Origin: Neodiprion pinetum
Lineage: Eukaryota > Arthropoda > Insecta > Hymenoptera > Diprionidae
Reading direction: 5' to 3'
NCBI RefSeq assembly: GCF_021155775.2
Contig: NC_060232.1
Coordinates: forward strand, 34,897,089-34,961,088
Length of the DNA stretch: 64,000 nt
Shown here: piece by piece, positions 1-11,874 of the stretch
Position numbering within the stretch: position 1 is the stretch's first letter
How the letters are laid out: each line of letters starts with the position of its first letter
Made by a program: the position numbers and the translations under genes
Notes under the pieces: generated by a model
What the model was told of the DNA's origin: nothing
What the model saw: the letters and a program-made list of their open reading frames with translations, nothing else
Databases searched by the model: none

Positions 1-3000
1 AAGGAGCTCTCTATAGCGGTCCACCGCGCTCGCTCCGGCTAGGCTGACTTAGGTAAGGCTAGATCAATCTGGGTGCCTTGGAAGTGGGCTAACTAGGGCG
101 ATAGCTGCTTTGATCCAGAGTCTGCGGCCAGTTGCATCACGCCAGTTCTTGCCCGCCCGTCCTCAAACCGCACAACGACGCGACGTCCCCTCCGCATTCC
201 TCTTCGCCCCATATCGCCAGGATGTTGCCGCCTCACACACGCCTGCGAGAGGTCAGCTCAGGATACACGGTGCATCGGGCGGATCGAAGGCAAGACGAAT
301 GTCGAGTCCGTTGATCAACCGGTGAAATGAATGGGCTGGATGATGATTTTGGCGAACTTTAAAGCGGCGGAAAGACCCGCTCAATTATACGAGTATATAA
401 TACGGGCAGGCCATCAGATTTAATGGGAGTAAATCTCGACGGGTTGCCGGAGGAGGTGTGCTATCCATCTTGTATCCGTCTGTACATCGGTGCCAATTAC
501 AAAATAACACGCGGGGTAACTCAATTTACGGTACTGTGAGAATTTTCAATCCAACTTTCTTGCTCGGCACCGTTATGATATGTATACCTGCGGAGCATTC
601 TTCTTACCGCAGGCGAAATATAGAGGCTGGATAAAAGGATTACCCGCCTCATGCTCGATCTCGGTCTAACATCGACTCGTTCGTGTTCTCGGGTTGACAG
701 TGAAAACGGTTAAGAGGTAGGATATTTACAACGTCGAGATGATTTCGTCGAAGCACGGTAGCGGCCGAATCTACGCTCGGAACTTTTAATTGGCTCATTA
801 GAATACCGATATATATCCGCTTCGCTGATGCTTCAACAATATTTCCAACGAACGCGGATCAACGTTCCTTGCGGGAAATTGACGTCAAAAAATTCAGCCA
901 CCTATAGTTTGCGGTTGTACGCGACAAGGTACTGATCTTGATAAAAAGAGAAAAAGCAAAAACCAAATGAAATGTCATCTCGGGATTTTTGTCCCGGTCG
1001 ATGTTTCTTCGTAAGGTGAATACGCGGACGTGCGACACCGCGCCGATGGTTATTTAAATCAGGTTCCATAGGTTCCGCACCCCTCCGCGAGTGAAAAATG
1101 CCGCGTCTATATATTCGACAGTATCATTGATCACAAACCTGATCCGTATAACAGTTCGGTATGTGCACTGCACGCATGGCATTACCGTAATCGATTCCGA
1201 GCAAAAAAAAAAAAATTTAATACTATAATGAAAGCGGCGGGTGAATGATGCATTGGCGTAATCCTATGTTGCCGAGATTATTGGACAGCTGAGGATGGAG
1301 AATTAGCTTCACTCGGATATGAGCGGGGTGAAGTACCGTGCGTTGCTCATGCAGGTATACCTACCTACATACAACATAAAAGACGCGAAATCGTAAATCC
1401 TCGCGCGAAAAGGTTGGTACATACATGGTACGATGGTACCACGCCGAGCTTAGACATATCGGTGTAGGTGGTTGGTTGTCTGCCCGCGAAGAACAGTCTC
1501 GGCAGTAAAGGAAGTTCGCCTTATAAATCAGCTACATGACTGCACTCGCCACGCCTTTCCCGTCTTGGGGCCATCACGAGGCGTCAGGGTATCTTCTGCG
1601 CGGCGCCCTAGGTTTCCTTAAGCTTTACGTAGGCTTGCCTCGACGATGCTTTGCGAAACTTACGACGTACAAGAAGCTCGTGAAATAGATGCAATGCTCT
1701 GGCATGTGTCTATCGGCGGAAGAATGCTTCGCGGAATTTCTCTTTCGGTGCATGGCATTTTGGTATCTGTAGATGCTCGTTGCTGCATTTTAATAACTGA
1801 ATTGTTCCTTATCAATAAATTCAATTCGTTCCCACGAACAAGTTTCTCTTAGCGTCATAAACGAGAATCGAATTCGTCACTCGCGAAAGCACCGTTATAG
1901 GTATAACAGATACTTCTGCTTCACGGAAGATGGGAAACAGTAAAAGTAGGAAACAGTAGTAACTGATTTTACTGGTTGTTCTCATCGTTTGTGAAGTACC
2001 TGACAATTGTACAATTTTTAGTGCAAAAGACCCGTCCGAATTTGGAAAGCTTATTCGAAATGTTTGCAGAAAAATGAATAATTCGGAATCTCATCAACGC
2101 GCTCTTTTATTCATACATTTTTTCAACCAGTGACATTGTATTCGTCGAAGGGACTGAGCCGCGTCCTTCCTGGTGTCGAAGCTCCGCCGGGCCTTGGACC
2201 ATTAGTAGGGTCGACAAGCAGCGTGCACGTAGGTATATTATATCATGAATATGAATAAAAGATAGGAGATAAAGTATATTGAGCATTATCGGATTAAGGG
2301 CCATTAATCAAATCGACATGCAGCGAGCACAATTCGAGCACGTGGCGAAACCGCGTCACTCAGTTTGAAATCGATTTGTATCAATTAATACCTTCCGTGA
2401 GCATGGTATTCCGTTTAGTAATGCGCCTAAAATACATTACGGGCCCGTTTCTCAAGCTCTGCGAAAATAATTCATCGAGTCTTGATGCGAAATGATCCTT
2501 CGGACCCTGCAGCGGTGCTAATGTCGAGATTTACGATCCGCTCGCTGGCCAAAAGCCACACCGACGAATACATACGGCCCAATTAAAATAAGTCAAATTT
2601 AATAGCATCATAAGCATCATACTACGGCAGATTGTAGAGTGTAGGAATCGCGACGTCACAGAGTTCCGCCACAAAGAACCTCCCGAGCCGAGATCCACCG
2701 AGGCCCAATTCCACCTACGTATCTGCACATCGCAGACTACAACGGTGACGTCACTGCCCCGCGAGCCTGGACCACGCCTTTCTAGGCCCAGGGCCGTCTC
2801 GCGGTGCGGTTCTTACACTACCAACAGAGACGCGTTTAGGAGCATTAGAGCACCCGCAGGCGAAGCATCCGCGGCGGCGGCCTTACATAGGCAAAGAATC
2901 AAACTGGCCGAGATGATAATAATAACAATGGTAGTGGTTACGATTATAATGATAATAACAACAACAACGCGGCACCGCGTTGCGCTGACGAAGGCTAATC

Positions 3001-4239
3001 TTTGGTGAATCTTTTATTACCGATCTTATATGAGCAGCTCTCTTATGGTGCCTACATGCGTGCCATGCGCCTCTCTCCTTGTTTCTCGGTCCCTTTCCTC
3101 TCCGACACTCTTGCCCGAGCGGTGATTTGATCAGATTTTGATTCATCTGCTACCTCGCCTTGTCATTCGGACGAATTTCGTCGGCCTTGATGTCGTGGCG
3201 TGAGTGCACTTTTGGACCGCAGTCTCCAACTACGATTTGGCATAGAAAAATCGGGTGCAATATGCAATTCTCAACAATACCTGAACTGTTGCGCAAATTC
3301 CTAGTCGCGTTTAAAAGTTTTCCCAATTTCAGCTAACGATACGCGTTAACAAGTGACTACGCACGTAATATCAATGCCTTTAATTTATTATCCTCTACCT
3401 ATTCATGTTCAAAACTTTTGTTGACAATCAGTTATCGTATTTGCATTAGGTGGGTATCCCGTATCTGGAAACAATGCACGATGAAATGCATAATCGTTGT
3501 ACAATATAGATTTAAGTCTAATGAATGGTGTGGGATAGTGAGTATCTTGCTTGAACAGATATCTGAACGGCAGGTAACTGTATGTGTATGATATACTGCT
3601 GGTGTACCATAATAGTTCCTCGTTATCATGAAAGATGGATTATTCACCGTGAACAAAATTTTATTCATTTTAGACTCGAGGCTTGAGGCGATGACTCTGT
3701 TAAGCTGCGTTATTCTTATGCACAACGTGCTAGTTGAATAGTCATTCCTGCGAAGTGATTGAGTGCGGAAGTCTAGGTATAATACGTAAGCTCAATTCAT
3801 GGACGCAATTATATCGCGTTTATTCCTCCCTGATCACGAAAGGGAAGAATCATTGTCACGTTTTGCTTTTTACGAAAATTGTCGAAATTTCGCAGGTCTG
3901 CAGAGCCGTATTCGGCATTTATCGCTCAGCCGGCTCTTATTTTTATCTCGATTTTGTAATCATCTATCTGCATTTGTATGATAACTGCTGCTTTACAATC
4001 TTTAGCAGGACAGGGTCTATCAAAGGGCAAATATTTACGTTGAACGATTTGCAAATGTGATGGAAATTTTACAACTCATTGCCCCGGATGCAAGTGAAAC
4101 AAAATTCGTACGATACAAAATCAGCACGAAAGGATATCCAGAAATTCACGACAATTCAAGACTGCTGATCCAGAAACGTATCGTGGTCAAAAACGATATT
4201 TTGGAGTGATGATCGCAAAATGAGTAAATTTCATATTAT
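1..4239. other. non-coding stretch, no gene recognised
   Basis: No open frame here has convincing coding character: all are under about 110 codons, overlap on both strands, and match nothing I recognise. Small landmarks are an A13 run near 1203-1215 and a stretch near 2915-2970 rich in AAT and AAC triplets. The first 330 bases are GC-richer than what follows, and the last kilobase before the satellite domain is A/T-rich. It reads as intergenic or intronic DNA. Confidence 0.5.
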
Positions 4240-4400
4240 ATTTTCAGCTGTTGGCCCAATGCTGTTCTAGCTTCTTGGCATTTCTAGGGGTCCAATCAGT
4301 TGAAGGAGAGTTGTACGTATCGATTACCAACGGAAAAATTCCTGAGTTCGCAAGTCGCAAGAAAAAAACTAGGCGACCCCTTTCCATAATGGATCGAGAG
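4240..4400 (+). repeat. degenerate satellite unit, outlying left copy
   Basis: This segment aligns by eye with the second half of the 335-bp satellite unit found downstream. It starts at TTTTCAGCTGTTGGCCCAAT (unit: CTGTTGGTCCTACG), continues with GGGTCCAATCAGTTG (unit: GGGTCCAATTGGTCGG), and ends with a run of A followed by AGGCGACCCCTTTCC (unit: AAGGCTAACCCCTTTG). Many substitutions separate it from the core copies, so it is an old copy. The 98-codon open frame across it is not credible as a gene. Confidence 0.6.
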
Positions 4401-4850
4401 TTGCGGCTGAAAAGCATCATATTTGCACAGGGAATTCGGAAAGGTGAAAAAGAAAATTACAAATTTATACCTATCGAGCTTCGGCTGTTTATTCAATATA
4501 TCTTAATTTTAGTGCAAGTGATTGAGTATCAGTGTGTAGTGATGTAACAAGTGACCAAATAGTATAAGAGTAAACGACAGGATGAAGAGCAAGAGTATGA
4601 TTGAACACGACACGATGATTCTAATTGTTATAGCATACCACAAAAGTGCAATATACATTATCTTAAACGAAATATAAGGAATATTGTATCAGATAGTCAC
4701 TGTTGTAGTGAGTAAGTGTAGTTAGGGTACCGACTTGCGAACAAGCGTAACACACCACTGTACAATACGATGTATTATGCTTGAATTTGTATTATTACTA
4801 CTTTACGATATCTGAATTGGAATGAATAAATATTTGAGTTTTCCCATATT
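4401..4850 (+). repeat. A/T-rich tail of satellite module 1
   Basis: This A/T-rich segment follows the degenerate satellite copy and ends in GGAATGAATAAATATTTG near 4820-4837. It aligns in order, with much divergence, to 8690-9085. Shared landmarks are GTGCAAGTG versus GTACAAGTG, ATGATTGAACACGACACG versus ATGATTAAACATCACG, ATTGTATCAGATAG versus GTTGTATCATGTAG, and a terminal AATGAATAAA in both. I see no coding frame. It could be an old duplicated non-coding segment or the 3' part of an unknown transcript; the AATAAA is compatible with the latter but is also expected by chance in A/T-rich DNA. Confidence 0.45.
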
Positions 4851-5099
4851 TTATTTTTATTTCTTCTGCTGTGAGTCCATGACAATAGAAATAATTTTTT
4901 TAGATCCTTGAACCCATTATTCTAGGGAAAAGCGTGAGTAGATTCTGAGATATAGCGGTATAACAAGTTTTTGCTGCGAAAAATCGGCATACAAGTGAGC
5001 TGCAACTTAGCGATGAATTTTTGTGGGAAATTTCGACAGTTTGGATGTTACTAAGATCACTTGATTTATGCATTATATCGACAGAAGCACGGAATTTAA

Positions 5100-5208
5100 A
5101 TTGTTTTTTCTGGTTTCCTTGGGGTGCAATTAGTCAAAAAAGGGTGACAAAAATCGAATCTGAGACCAAAAGTTTTTTGCCTAAAAAAAAAGTAAGGCTA
5201 ACCCCTTT
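5100..5208 (+). repeat. partial satellite unit at left edge of array
   Basis: This is the truncated left-edge copy. Similarity to the unit is weak up to about 5135. It becomes near-identical from the AATCGAATCTGAGACCAAAAG segment through the A-run and AAGGCTAACCCCTTTG. Degeneration toward the edge is typical of satellite arrays, where central copies are homogenised by unequal exchange and edge copies are not. Confidence 0.75.
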
Positions 5209-8200
5209 GTGTTTTTGGCGAAAATTTTTGCGATTTTGAAAAGTGCTGGAATCAATGCGTTGGCGCACTACATCGACGTAATTTTGCAAGAAAAATCGAT
5301 TGGGCGCAGTCCCGAAACGCTGCGATCAACGCATGGAAAGTTACAGCCAAAAAACCAGAACCTGAATTTTCGACATTTTTCAGCAGGTGCTTTTTCGCTC
5401 GCCATTTCTCTCCTGTTGGTCCTACGCTCTTTTCGCTGCGATTTCTGAGTTCCTGAGGATCCAATTGGTCGGATAAGGGTCATTTCAATCGAATCTGAGA
5501 CAAAAAGTTTTTTGCCCAAAAAAAAAGTAAGGCTAACCCCTTTGTGTTTTTGGCGAAAATTTTTGCGATTTTGAAAAGTGTTGGAATCAATGCGTTGGCG
5601 CACTATATCGACGTAATTTTGCGAGAAAAATCGATTGGGCGCAGTCGGAATACGCTGCGATCAACGCATCAAAAGTTACAGCCAAAAAACCAGAACCTGA
5701 ATTTTCGACATTTTTCGGCAGGTGCTTTTTCGCTCGCCATTTCTCTCCTGTTGGTCCTACGCTCTCTTCGCTGCGATTTCTGAGTTCCTGAGGGTCCAAT
5801 TCGTCGGATAAGGGTCATTTACATCGAATCTGAGACCAAAAGTTTTTTGCCCAGAAAAAAAGTAAGGCTAACCCCTTTGTGTTTTTGGCGAAAAATTTTG
5901 CGATTTTGAAAAGTGCTGGAATCAATGCGTTGGCGCACTATATCGACGTAATTTTGCGAGAAAAATCGATTGGGCGCAGTCCCGAAACGCTGCGATCAAT
6001 GCATGAAAAGTCACAGCCAAAAAACCAGAACTTGAATTTTCGACATTTTTCAGCAGGTGCTTTTTCGCTCGCCATTTCTCTCCTGTTGGTCCTACGCTCT
6101 CTTTGCTGCAATTTCTGAGTTCCTGAGGGTCCAATTGGTCGGATAAGGGTCATTTCAATCGAATCTGAGACCGAAAGATTTTTGCCCAAAAAAAAAGTAA
6201 GGCTAACCCCTTTGTGTTTTTGGCGAAAATTTTTGCGATTTTGAAAAGTGCTGGAATCAATGCGTTGGCGCACTACATCGACGTAATTTTGCGAGAAAAA
6301 TCGATTGAACGCAGTCGGCATACGCTGCGATCAACGCATGAAAAGTTACAGCCAAAAAACCAGAACCTGAATTTTCGACATTTTTCGGCAGGTGCTTTTT
6401 CGCTCGCCATTTCTCTCCTGTTGGTCCTACGCTCTTTTCGCTGCGATTTCTGAGTTCCTGAGGATCCAATTGGTCGGATAAGGGTCATTTCAATCGAATC
6501 TGAGACAAAAAGTTTTTTGCCCAAAAAAAAAGTAAGGCTAACCCCTTTGTGTTTTTGGCGAAAATTTTTGCGATTTTGAAAAGTGTTGGAATCAATGCGT
6601 TGGCGCACTATATCGACGTAATTTTGCGAGAAAAATCGATTGGGCGCAGTCGGAATACGCTGCGATCAACGCATCAAAAGTTACAGCCAAAAAACCAGAA
6701 CCTGAATTTTTGACATTTTTCGGCAGGTGCTTTTTCGCTCGCCATTTCTCTCCTGTTGGTCCTACGCTCTCTTCGCTGCGATTTCTGAGTTCCTGAGGGT
6801 CCAATTCGTCGGATAAGGGTCATTTACATCGAATCTGAGACCAAAAGTTTTTTGCCCAGAAAAAAAGTAAGGCTAACCCCTTTGTGTTTTTGGCGAAAAT
6901 TTTTGCGATTTTGAAAAGTGTTGGAATCAATGCGTTGGCGCACTATATCGACGTAATTTTGCGAGAAAAATCGATTGGGCGCAGTCGGAATACGCTGCGA
7001 TCAACGCATCAAAAGTTACAGCCAAAAAACCAGAACCTGAATTTTCGACATTTTTCAGCAGGTGCTTTTTCGCTCGCCATTTCTCTCCTGTTGGTCCTAC
7101 GCTCTTTTCGCTGCGATTTCTGAGTTCTTGAGGGTCCAATTGGTCGGAAAAGGGTCATTTGAATCAAATCTAAGACCAAAAGTTTTTTGCCCCAAAAAAA
7201 GGTAAGGCCTTTGTGTTTTTGGCGAAAATTTTTGCAATTTTGAAAAGTGCTGGAATCAATGCGTTGGCGCACTATATCGACGTAATTTTGCGAGAAAAAT
7301 CGATTGGGCGCAGTCCCGAAACGCTGCGATCAACGCATAAAAAGTTACAGCCAAAAAACCAGAACCTGAATTTTCGACATTTTTCAGCAGGTGCTTTTTC
7401 GCTCGCCATTTCTCTCCTGTTGGTCCTACGCTCTTTTCGCTGCGATTTCTGGGTTCCTGAGGGTCCAATTGGTCGGATAAGGGTTATTTAAATCGAATCT
7501 GAGACCAAAAGTTTTTTGCCCAAAAAAAAAAGTAAGGCTAACCCCTTTGTGTTTTTGGCGAAAATTTTTGCGATTTTGAAAAGTGCTGGAATCAATGCGT
7601 TGGCGCACTCTATCGACGTAATTTTGCAAGAAAAATCGGTTGGGCGCAGTCGGAATACGCTGCGATCAACGCATCAAAAGTTACAGCCAAAAAACCAGAA
7701 CCTGAATTTTCGACATTTTTCAGCAGGTGCTTCTTCGCTCGCCATTTCTCTCCTGTTGGTCCTACGCTCTTTTCGCTGCGGTTTTTGAGTTCCTGAGGGT
7801 CCAATTGGTCGGAAAAGGGTCATTTGAATCGAATCTGAGACCAAAAGTTTTTTGTCTAAAAAAAAAGTAAGGCTAACCCCTTTGTGTTTTTGTCCAAAAT
7901 TTTTGCGATTATGAAAAGTGCTGGAATCAACGCTTTGGCGCACTATATTGACGTAATTTTGCGAGAAAAATTGATTGGGCGCAGTCCCCAAACGCTGCGA
8001 TCAACGCATCAAAAGTTACAGCCAAAAAACCAGAACCCTACTTTTCGACATTTTTCAGCAGGTGCTTTTTCGCTCGCCATTTCTCTCCTGTTGGTCCTAC
8101 GCTCTCTTCGCTGCGATTTCTGAGTTCCTGAGGGTCCAATTCGTCGGATAAGGGTCATTTGAATCGAATCTGAGACCAAAAGTTTTTTGTCTAAAAAAAA

Positions 8201-8218
8201 AGTAACGCTAACCCCCTT
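5209..8218 (+). repeat. 335-bp satellite array, nine near-complete tandem units
   Basis: There are nine head-to-tail units. Taking TGTTTTTGGCG as the start, they begin at 5209, 5544, 5879, 6214, 6549, 6884, 7213, 7549 and 7884. The period is 335 bp, except for unit six (329 bp, which has lost a short piece of the CTAACCCC segment) and unit seven (336 bp, one extra A). Fixed landmarks in order are an AAAATTTTTGCGATTTTGAA box, ATGCGTTGGCGCACTA, a CGACGTAATTTTGC box, CGCTGCGATCAACGCAT, TTACAGCCAAAAAACCAGAA, CTCGCCATTTCTCTCCTGTT, GGGTCCAATTGGTCGG, an A8-A10 run and GTAAGGCTAACCCCTTTG. Two variants alternate irregularly at one site (GTCCCGAAACG and GTCGGAATACG). Each unit shows a 79-codon plus frame and a 70-codon minus frame. 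Because 335 is not a multiple of three these frames do not join, and I treat them as accidental. The array is probably non-coding. Confidence 0.97.
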
Positions 8219-8685
8219 GTGTTTTTGGCGAAAATTTTTGCGATTTTGAAAAGTGCTGGAATCAACGCTTTGGCGCACTATTTTGACGTTATTTTGCGAG
8301 GAAAATTGATTGGGTGCAGTCGGAGTACGCTGCGAGCAGCAGATCAAAAGTTACTGACGAAAAACGAGAAATCCCCTTCGGAACTTCTGAGCTTTTGCTC
8401 CTACGAGGTTTAAATGTTTTTTTTCTGGACGTTTCGCGATGCACTTAGTCTAGAATAGGTCGTATAAATCGATTTCTAAACTAAAATTTTGGGGCTCCAA
8501 AATCGTCTAAAAAGGAAGGCTAACCCCTTTTTTTTCGATCCAAAATTAGCCGATTTTCAAAAATGATAAAATTGATGTATTGTTACCCTATGTCGACCTT
8601 ATGTTGCCAGAGCATTCGATCGCGCGTGGTTTAAAGACGCTGTAATCAGCGGGTCAAAAGGTACTTCCGAAATCCTACACTTCTT
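8219..8685 (+). repeat. diverged satellite units at right edge of array
   Basis: The unit starting at 8219 is well conserved to about 8355. It then decays, but still shows GCTCCTACGAGG, a CTGAGACC-like segment and AAGGAAGGCTAACCCC near 8511-8526. A further half-unit runs from there to about 8685, with recognisable CAAAATTAGCCGATTTTCAA, TATGTCGACCTTATGTTGC and GCTGTAATCAGCGGGTCAAAAG. Divergence increases outward, mirroring the left edge. Confidence 0.8.
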
Positions 8686-8689
8686 ACCA

Positions 8690-9085
8690 TCATTTCAAAG
8701 AGGAGGGGCAAATAAATCACAATCACACAGGTACAAAGTGTTAGTGTCAGCTCATTTAATATGCCACTATTTCAGTACAAGTGTTCTAGTGTGAGTGTAT
8801 AGTACTTCAGCAAGTTGTTAAAAAGTATATAACGGAAATGCACACAGAGATACAACATTATGATTAAACATCACGTAATGATTACAACGTACATACTAGG
8901 GAAATAAAGTGTCACGTATTTTAAGCAGGATCTGAACAGTGTTGTATCATGTAGATTCAGCAGTTTGTGAATAGTTGTAGATCCAATACCGTAGAGGTGC
9001 AATCTTTCTCTGCAGGAAACGATATCTGTGACATTGTATAATATCATTACAATTTGATTTATTTCGCATTGAAATGAATAAAATA
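8690..9085 (+). repeat. A/T-rich tail of satellite module 2
   Basis: This segment lies directly right of the array. It is the counterpart of 4401-4850, with ordered short matches throughout and the same ending, ATTGAAATGAATAAAATAAT. No coding frame is seen. Having the same sequence type follow a satellite copy at 4.4 kb and again here implies duplication of a larger module, not independent insertion of satellite DNA. Confidence 0.45.
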
Positions 9086-9169
9086 ATCAGCCAATTGGTT
9101 TGTTTCATCTTTTTATTCTCTGAATTTTTGTTCATATTTCAAATTTGAAATCTCTTACTCCAGATTTCG

Positions 9170-9650
9170 GTTTGATTTCGCGTTCATGTGGTGTGATGAA
9201 GGTCATTTGAATCGATTCTCATCGTTAAATGAAAAGGTTCTGGCACCAACAGAGGAATATATGCACATTGAACACCTTCTCCTTTTTCTAGTAGAAATTT
9301 GATCCAGTTTGAATAATGCTACAGTTAATTCATCAGGGCATCATATCGACGTAACGTTGCTAGAGGAATTCTTTGTATGCGGTCGGAAGCGACTGTAACC
9401 AACAGATCAAAAGTTGTTATCACACAAGAAAAACAATAAATTTTCACACATTTTCTTTACATTTTTTCAGCTGTTGGTCCTACGATGCTGTGATTGCCAA
9501 TTCTGAATTTTGCCGGCCAATTACTCTGAAAAGGGTCATTGTATTCGATTCTGGGACAATCAATTATCCAGCCCCAAAATTTTAGAAAAAAGATGGCTCT
9601 GGAATAGTCCTTTTGAATTTTTGCAGTTGAAAATTTGCTGAATCTCTAAA
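9170..9650 (+). repeat. degenerate satellite units, outlying right copy
   Basis: This is about one and a half old satellite units. Recognisable in order are AAGGTCATTTGAATCGATTC, CATATCGACGTAACGTTGC, CAACAGATCAAAAGTT, TTTTTCAGCTGTTGGTCC, GGCCAATTACTCTGAAAAGG and GTCATTGTATTCGATTCTGG. Divergence is similar to the left outlying copy and much greater than within the core. The short open frames here are accidental. Confidence 0.65.
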
Positions 9651-10135
9651 GAAGGAATGTCATTTTCATTAGGATTTTCTTCTGAAATTCCGAGCTATTT
9701 TGAAGTAGGGTTTACATCCACTGCCAAATAATATATTGTTTGTACGTCCTTTTCCACAAAGTGTTGCTATAAAGACGTTTAATCTGTTATTCTTGAGTCT
9801 TATTGGTCGTAATCATTTGAAGAAGTTCCGAGTTCTTATTAATTGTCAGACTTCAGCAGCGAATGGTATGTGTCAGCCGAGTTACAACAAGAATTTTGTT
9901 ATTGCTACTGTATATTTTTATATTTGTGTATTCCATGTGGCATAAAAGTATAAAATGGTAACGATTAAATATTTTTGAAGTGTTGTTGATTAGTAAATAG
10001 TCTTAGTATGTTGATCAGTAATATTATATAAAGGTGTATTTCCTCCCAGATGAATGTACAACAGTGTTCAAGATAAGCACCGTCATTATCACCTTCAACG
10101 TTTCTTTGTCGGAATAAATGAAAACTTTTACAAAA
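9651..10135 (+). repeat. A/T-rich tail of satellite module 3
   Basis: This is the third A/T-rich tail. It follows a degenerate satellite copy and ends in CGGAATAAATGAAAAC near 10110. Its similarity to the other two tails is weaker; the best blocks are GAAGTGTTGTTGATTAG and CTTAGTATGTTGATCAG, set against the GTGTTGTATCATGTAG block of module 2. I place it in the family mainly on position and ending. Confidence 0.3.
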
Positions 10136-10474
10136 GATCTGATTCTACTTGCTTTGCAGTTACACCCTCAAATACTTCAGTCACAATACACAAATTTCTC
10201 ATTCGATCGATCATACCCATTTAATGTATTGAATAAACTTGTCAAAGTACCTCTCATGAAAAAAGCCCCGTTTATCATACTGCTGATTATCTAATCTGAC
10301 AAAAGCTTGACCGTCAAAATCATTCGTATTCTGAACTGTACGCGCAATTAACATGCCGTCTTAGAACGATCCCGGAGTTCCCGAGCTCTTGCGTAACGAG
10401 TGGCATTGTGTCCCGACCATGAGGAGTGGGTACTGGCAGGGAGGGAAAATAATATTGACAATAGAAAAAAACGT

Positions 10475-10745
10475 TTTATTTTCATCTCGACTTAAATTAG
10501 ATTACAATTTGATTTACAAAAAAGGTGAGAACGACGAAAGCCTGACCGATGAAGTAATGACGCAGTAATACTCTGAACCAGACGCCTCTGGCTGACTGCG
10601 GTGACTTCGACGATGGAGCACGTCCCTCCGCCCGAGGTCCTTGGTTCGACCCGATTGAGCGAGGCGATCGGTTGGCCGACTGACCAGTCAAAACTCCGTC
10701 GCGAATTGAGCATCGATTGACATGGTGCAACTTTGCGACTGGGCA
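10475..10745 (-). CDS. candidate terminal exon, function unknown
   Basis: On the minus strand a long pyrimidine tract (TTCTCTTTTCTCTCAG) ends at a strong splice acceptor immediately before 10745. Two of the three frames after it stay open for about 80 codons, to stops at 10492 and 10497. The frame ending at 10497 finishes in a hydrophobic segment (FIGQAFVVLTFFVNQIVI), which could be membrane-spanning or accidental. An AATAAA lies at 10480-10475, a few bases after both stops. Acceptor, open frame, stop and polyadenylation signal in order make a plausible last exon. Two frames being open at once and the absence of any recognised domain weaken it. Confidence 0.18.
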
Positions 10746-11874
10746 CTGAGAGAAAAGAGAAGGAGGGCAGTAAATCGAATTCGACACATTCCTACGGGCC
10801 AAATTATACACTGTCAGAATAATTAACTTGTTGAGTGATTTACTTGAGGAACCATATGATCCTAAGAGAACGTTAAATTAGTCGTTTTAAATGCCGGTTA
10901 TTCGGAAAAAAATTTAAAACGCCGACTTCTTTGATCTACGTATTAATCGATTTGAAGAAACAAAAAAAATTATTGAAGATAGAAGTCAACGAAAGTACAG
11001 ATGCTCAGAGTCTGAGCGAAACGCAAATAGCTGTACATTGAACGATACTAGGATTTTCGGTCGATTGATCATCGGACTCAGTTACTGTAAAGTAAAGTCA
11101 TTTTCATAGAATGATATGTATGTAGAACTTTCGAAAGTGACTGGAATGCAGCCATACGTACCAATCGAATCAGTCCTGGAACGTTGCGGGAGATTTTTAA
11201 ATGTTTTCATAACTAGTCCAAAGATGATTTTGTATTCATCGGTACATCTCGCTGGATGGAGATAATTGCACGATTGGTTCGGCGTGGTCCATTCGATCGT
11301 TGTTATCTACCGGAGTGAAACTGGCCTTTGTCTTCTGTTGCGGAGCTACAACATGAGAGGGATTTTTTTTGTTTCATTCCTTTTTCGACGTAATCTAAGT
11401 GGCACATCCAGTAGCCTCAGCAAAGCCCTATAGAAAACGAGCGAGCACGCTGACTCGAAAACTCGAGGCACTGCACGAGCTGTTTCTTCCAGCTGATTCT
11501 CCGGGACACCTGACTCCATCCGGAGCGCCTCGTCTCTCGGGCACAAACGGCGTCCTTGGAATCGTCGTTCTGGTTAGGGTAAAAAAACAGTGATAAACCC
11601 GCGGAACGTCGGTCAGACACTAGCTGTGCGACTGTCGTCACGGTGGCGGTTGCCTACCGGTACCGGACCTGTGCAGCCGGACTTATTTACGCAGATAAAC
11701 AAGGCAGATATTAGGAAACAAACGTAAGCGTGACGTTGATGGTTATCAACGGGCGAGTCTAGATGTCCGAAGGTGAGGCGTGTCCTTAGGATGGCCTTTC
11801 TTATCAAGATACTTCTCGAGGACATCTCGTTGAGCAATGGCTCCACCCACTCATCCATGATCCGTGGTACCTAC

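Noticed and set aside
5209..8413. Repeated 79-codon plus frames and 70-112-codon minus frames in the satellite array
   Set aside because: They recur only because the DNA unit recurs. The 335-bp period is not a multiple of three, both strands are open, and variant sites do not favour synonymous positions.
10643..10651. GGTTCGACC, like a tRNA B box
   Set aside because: The bases around it do not form a T-arm stem, and there is no matching A box or acceptor stem. It lies inside the minus-strand candidate exon.
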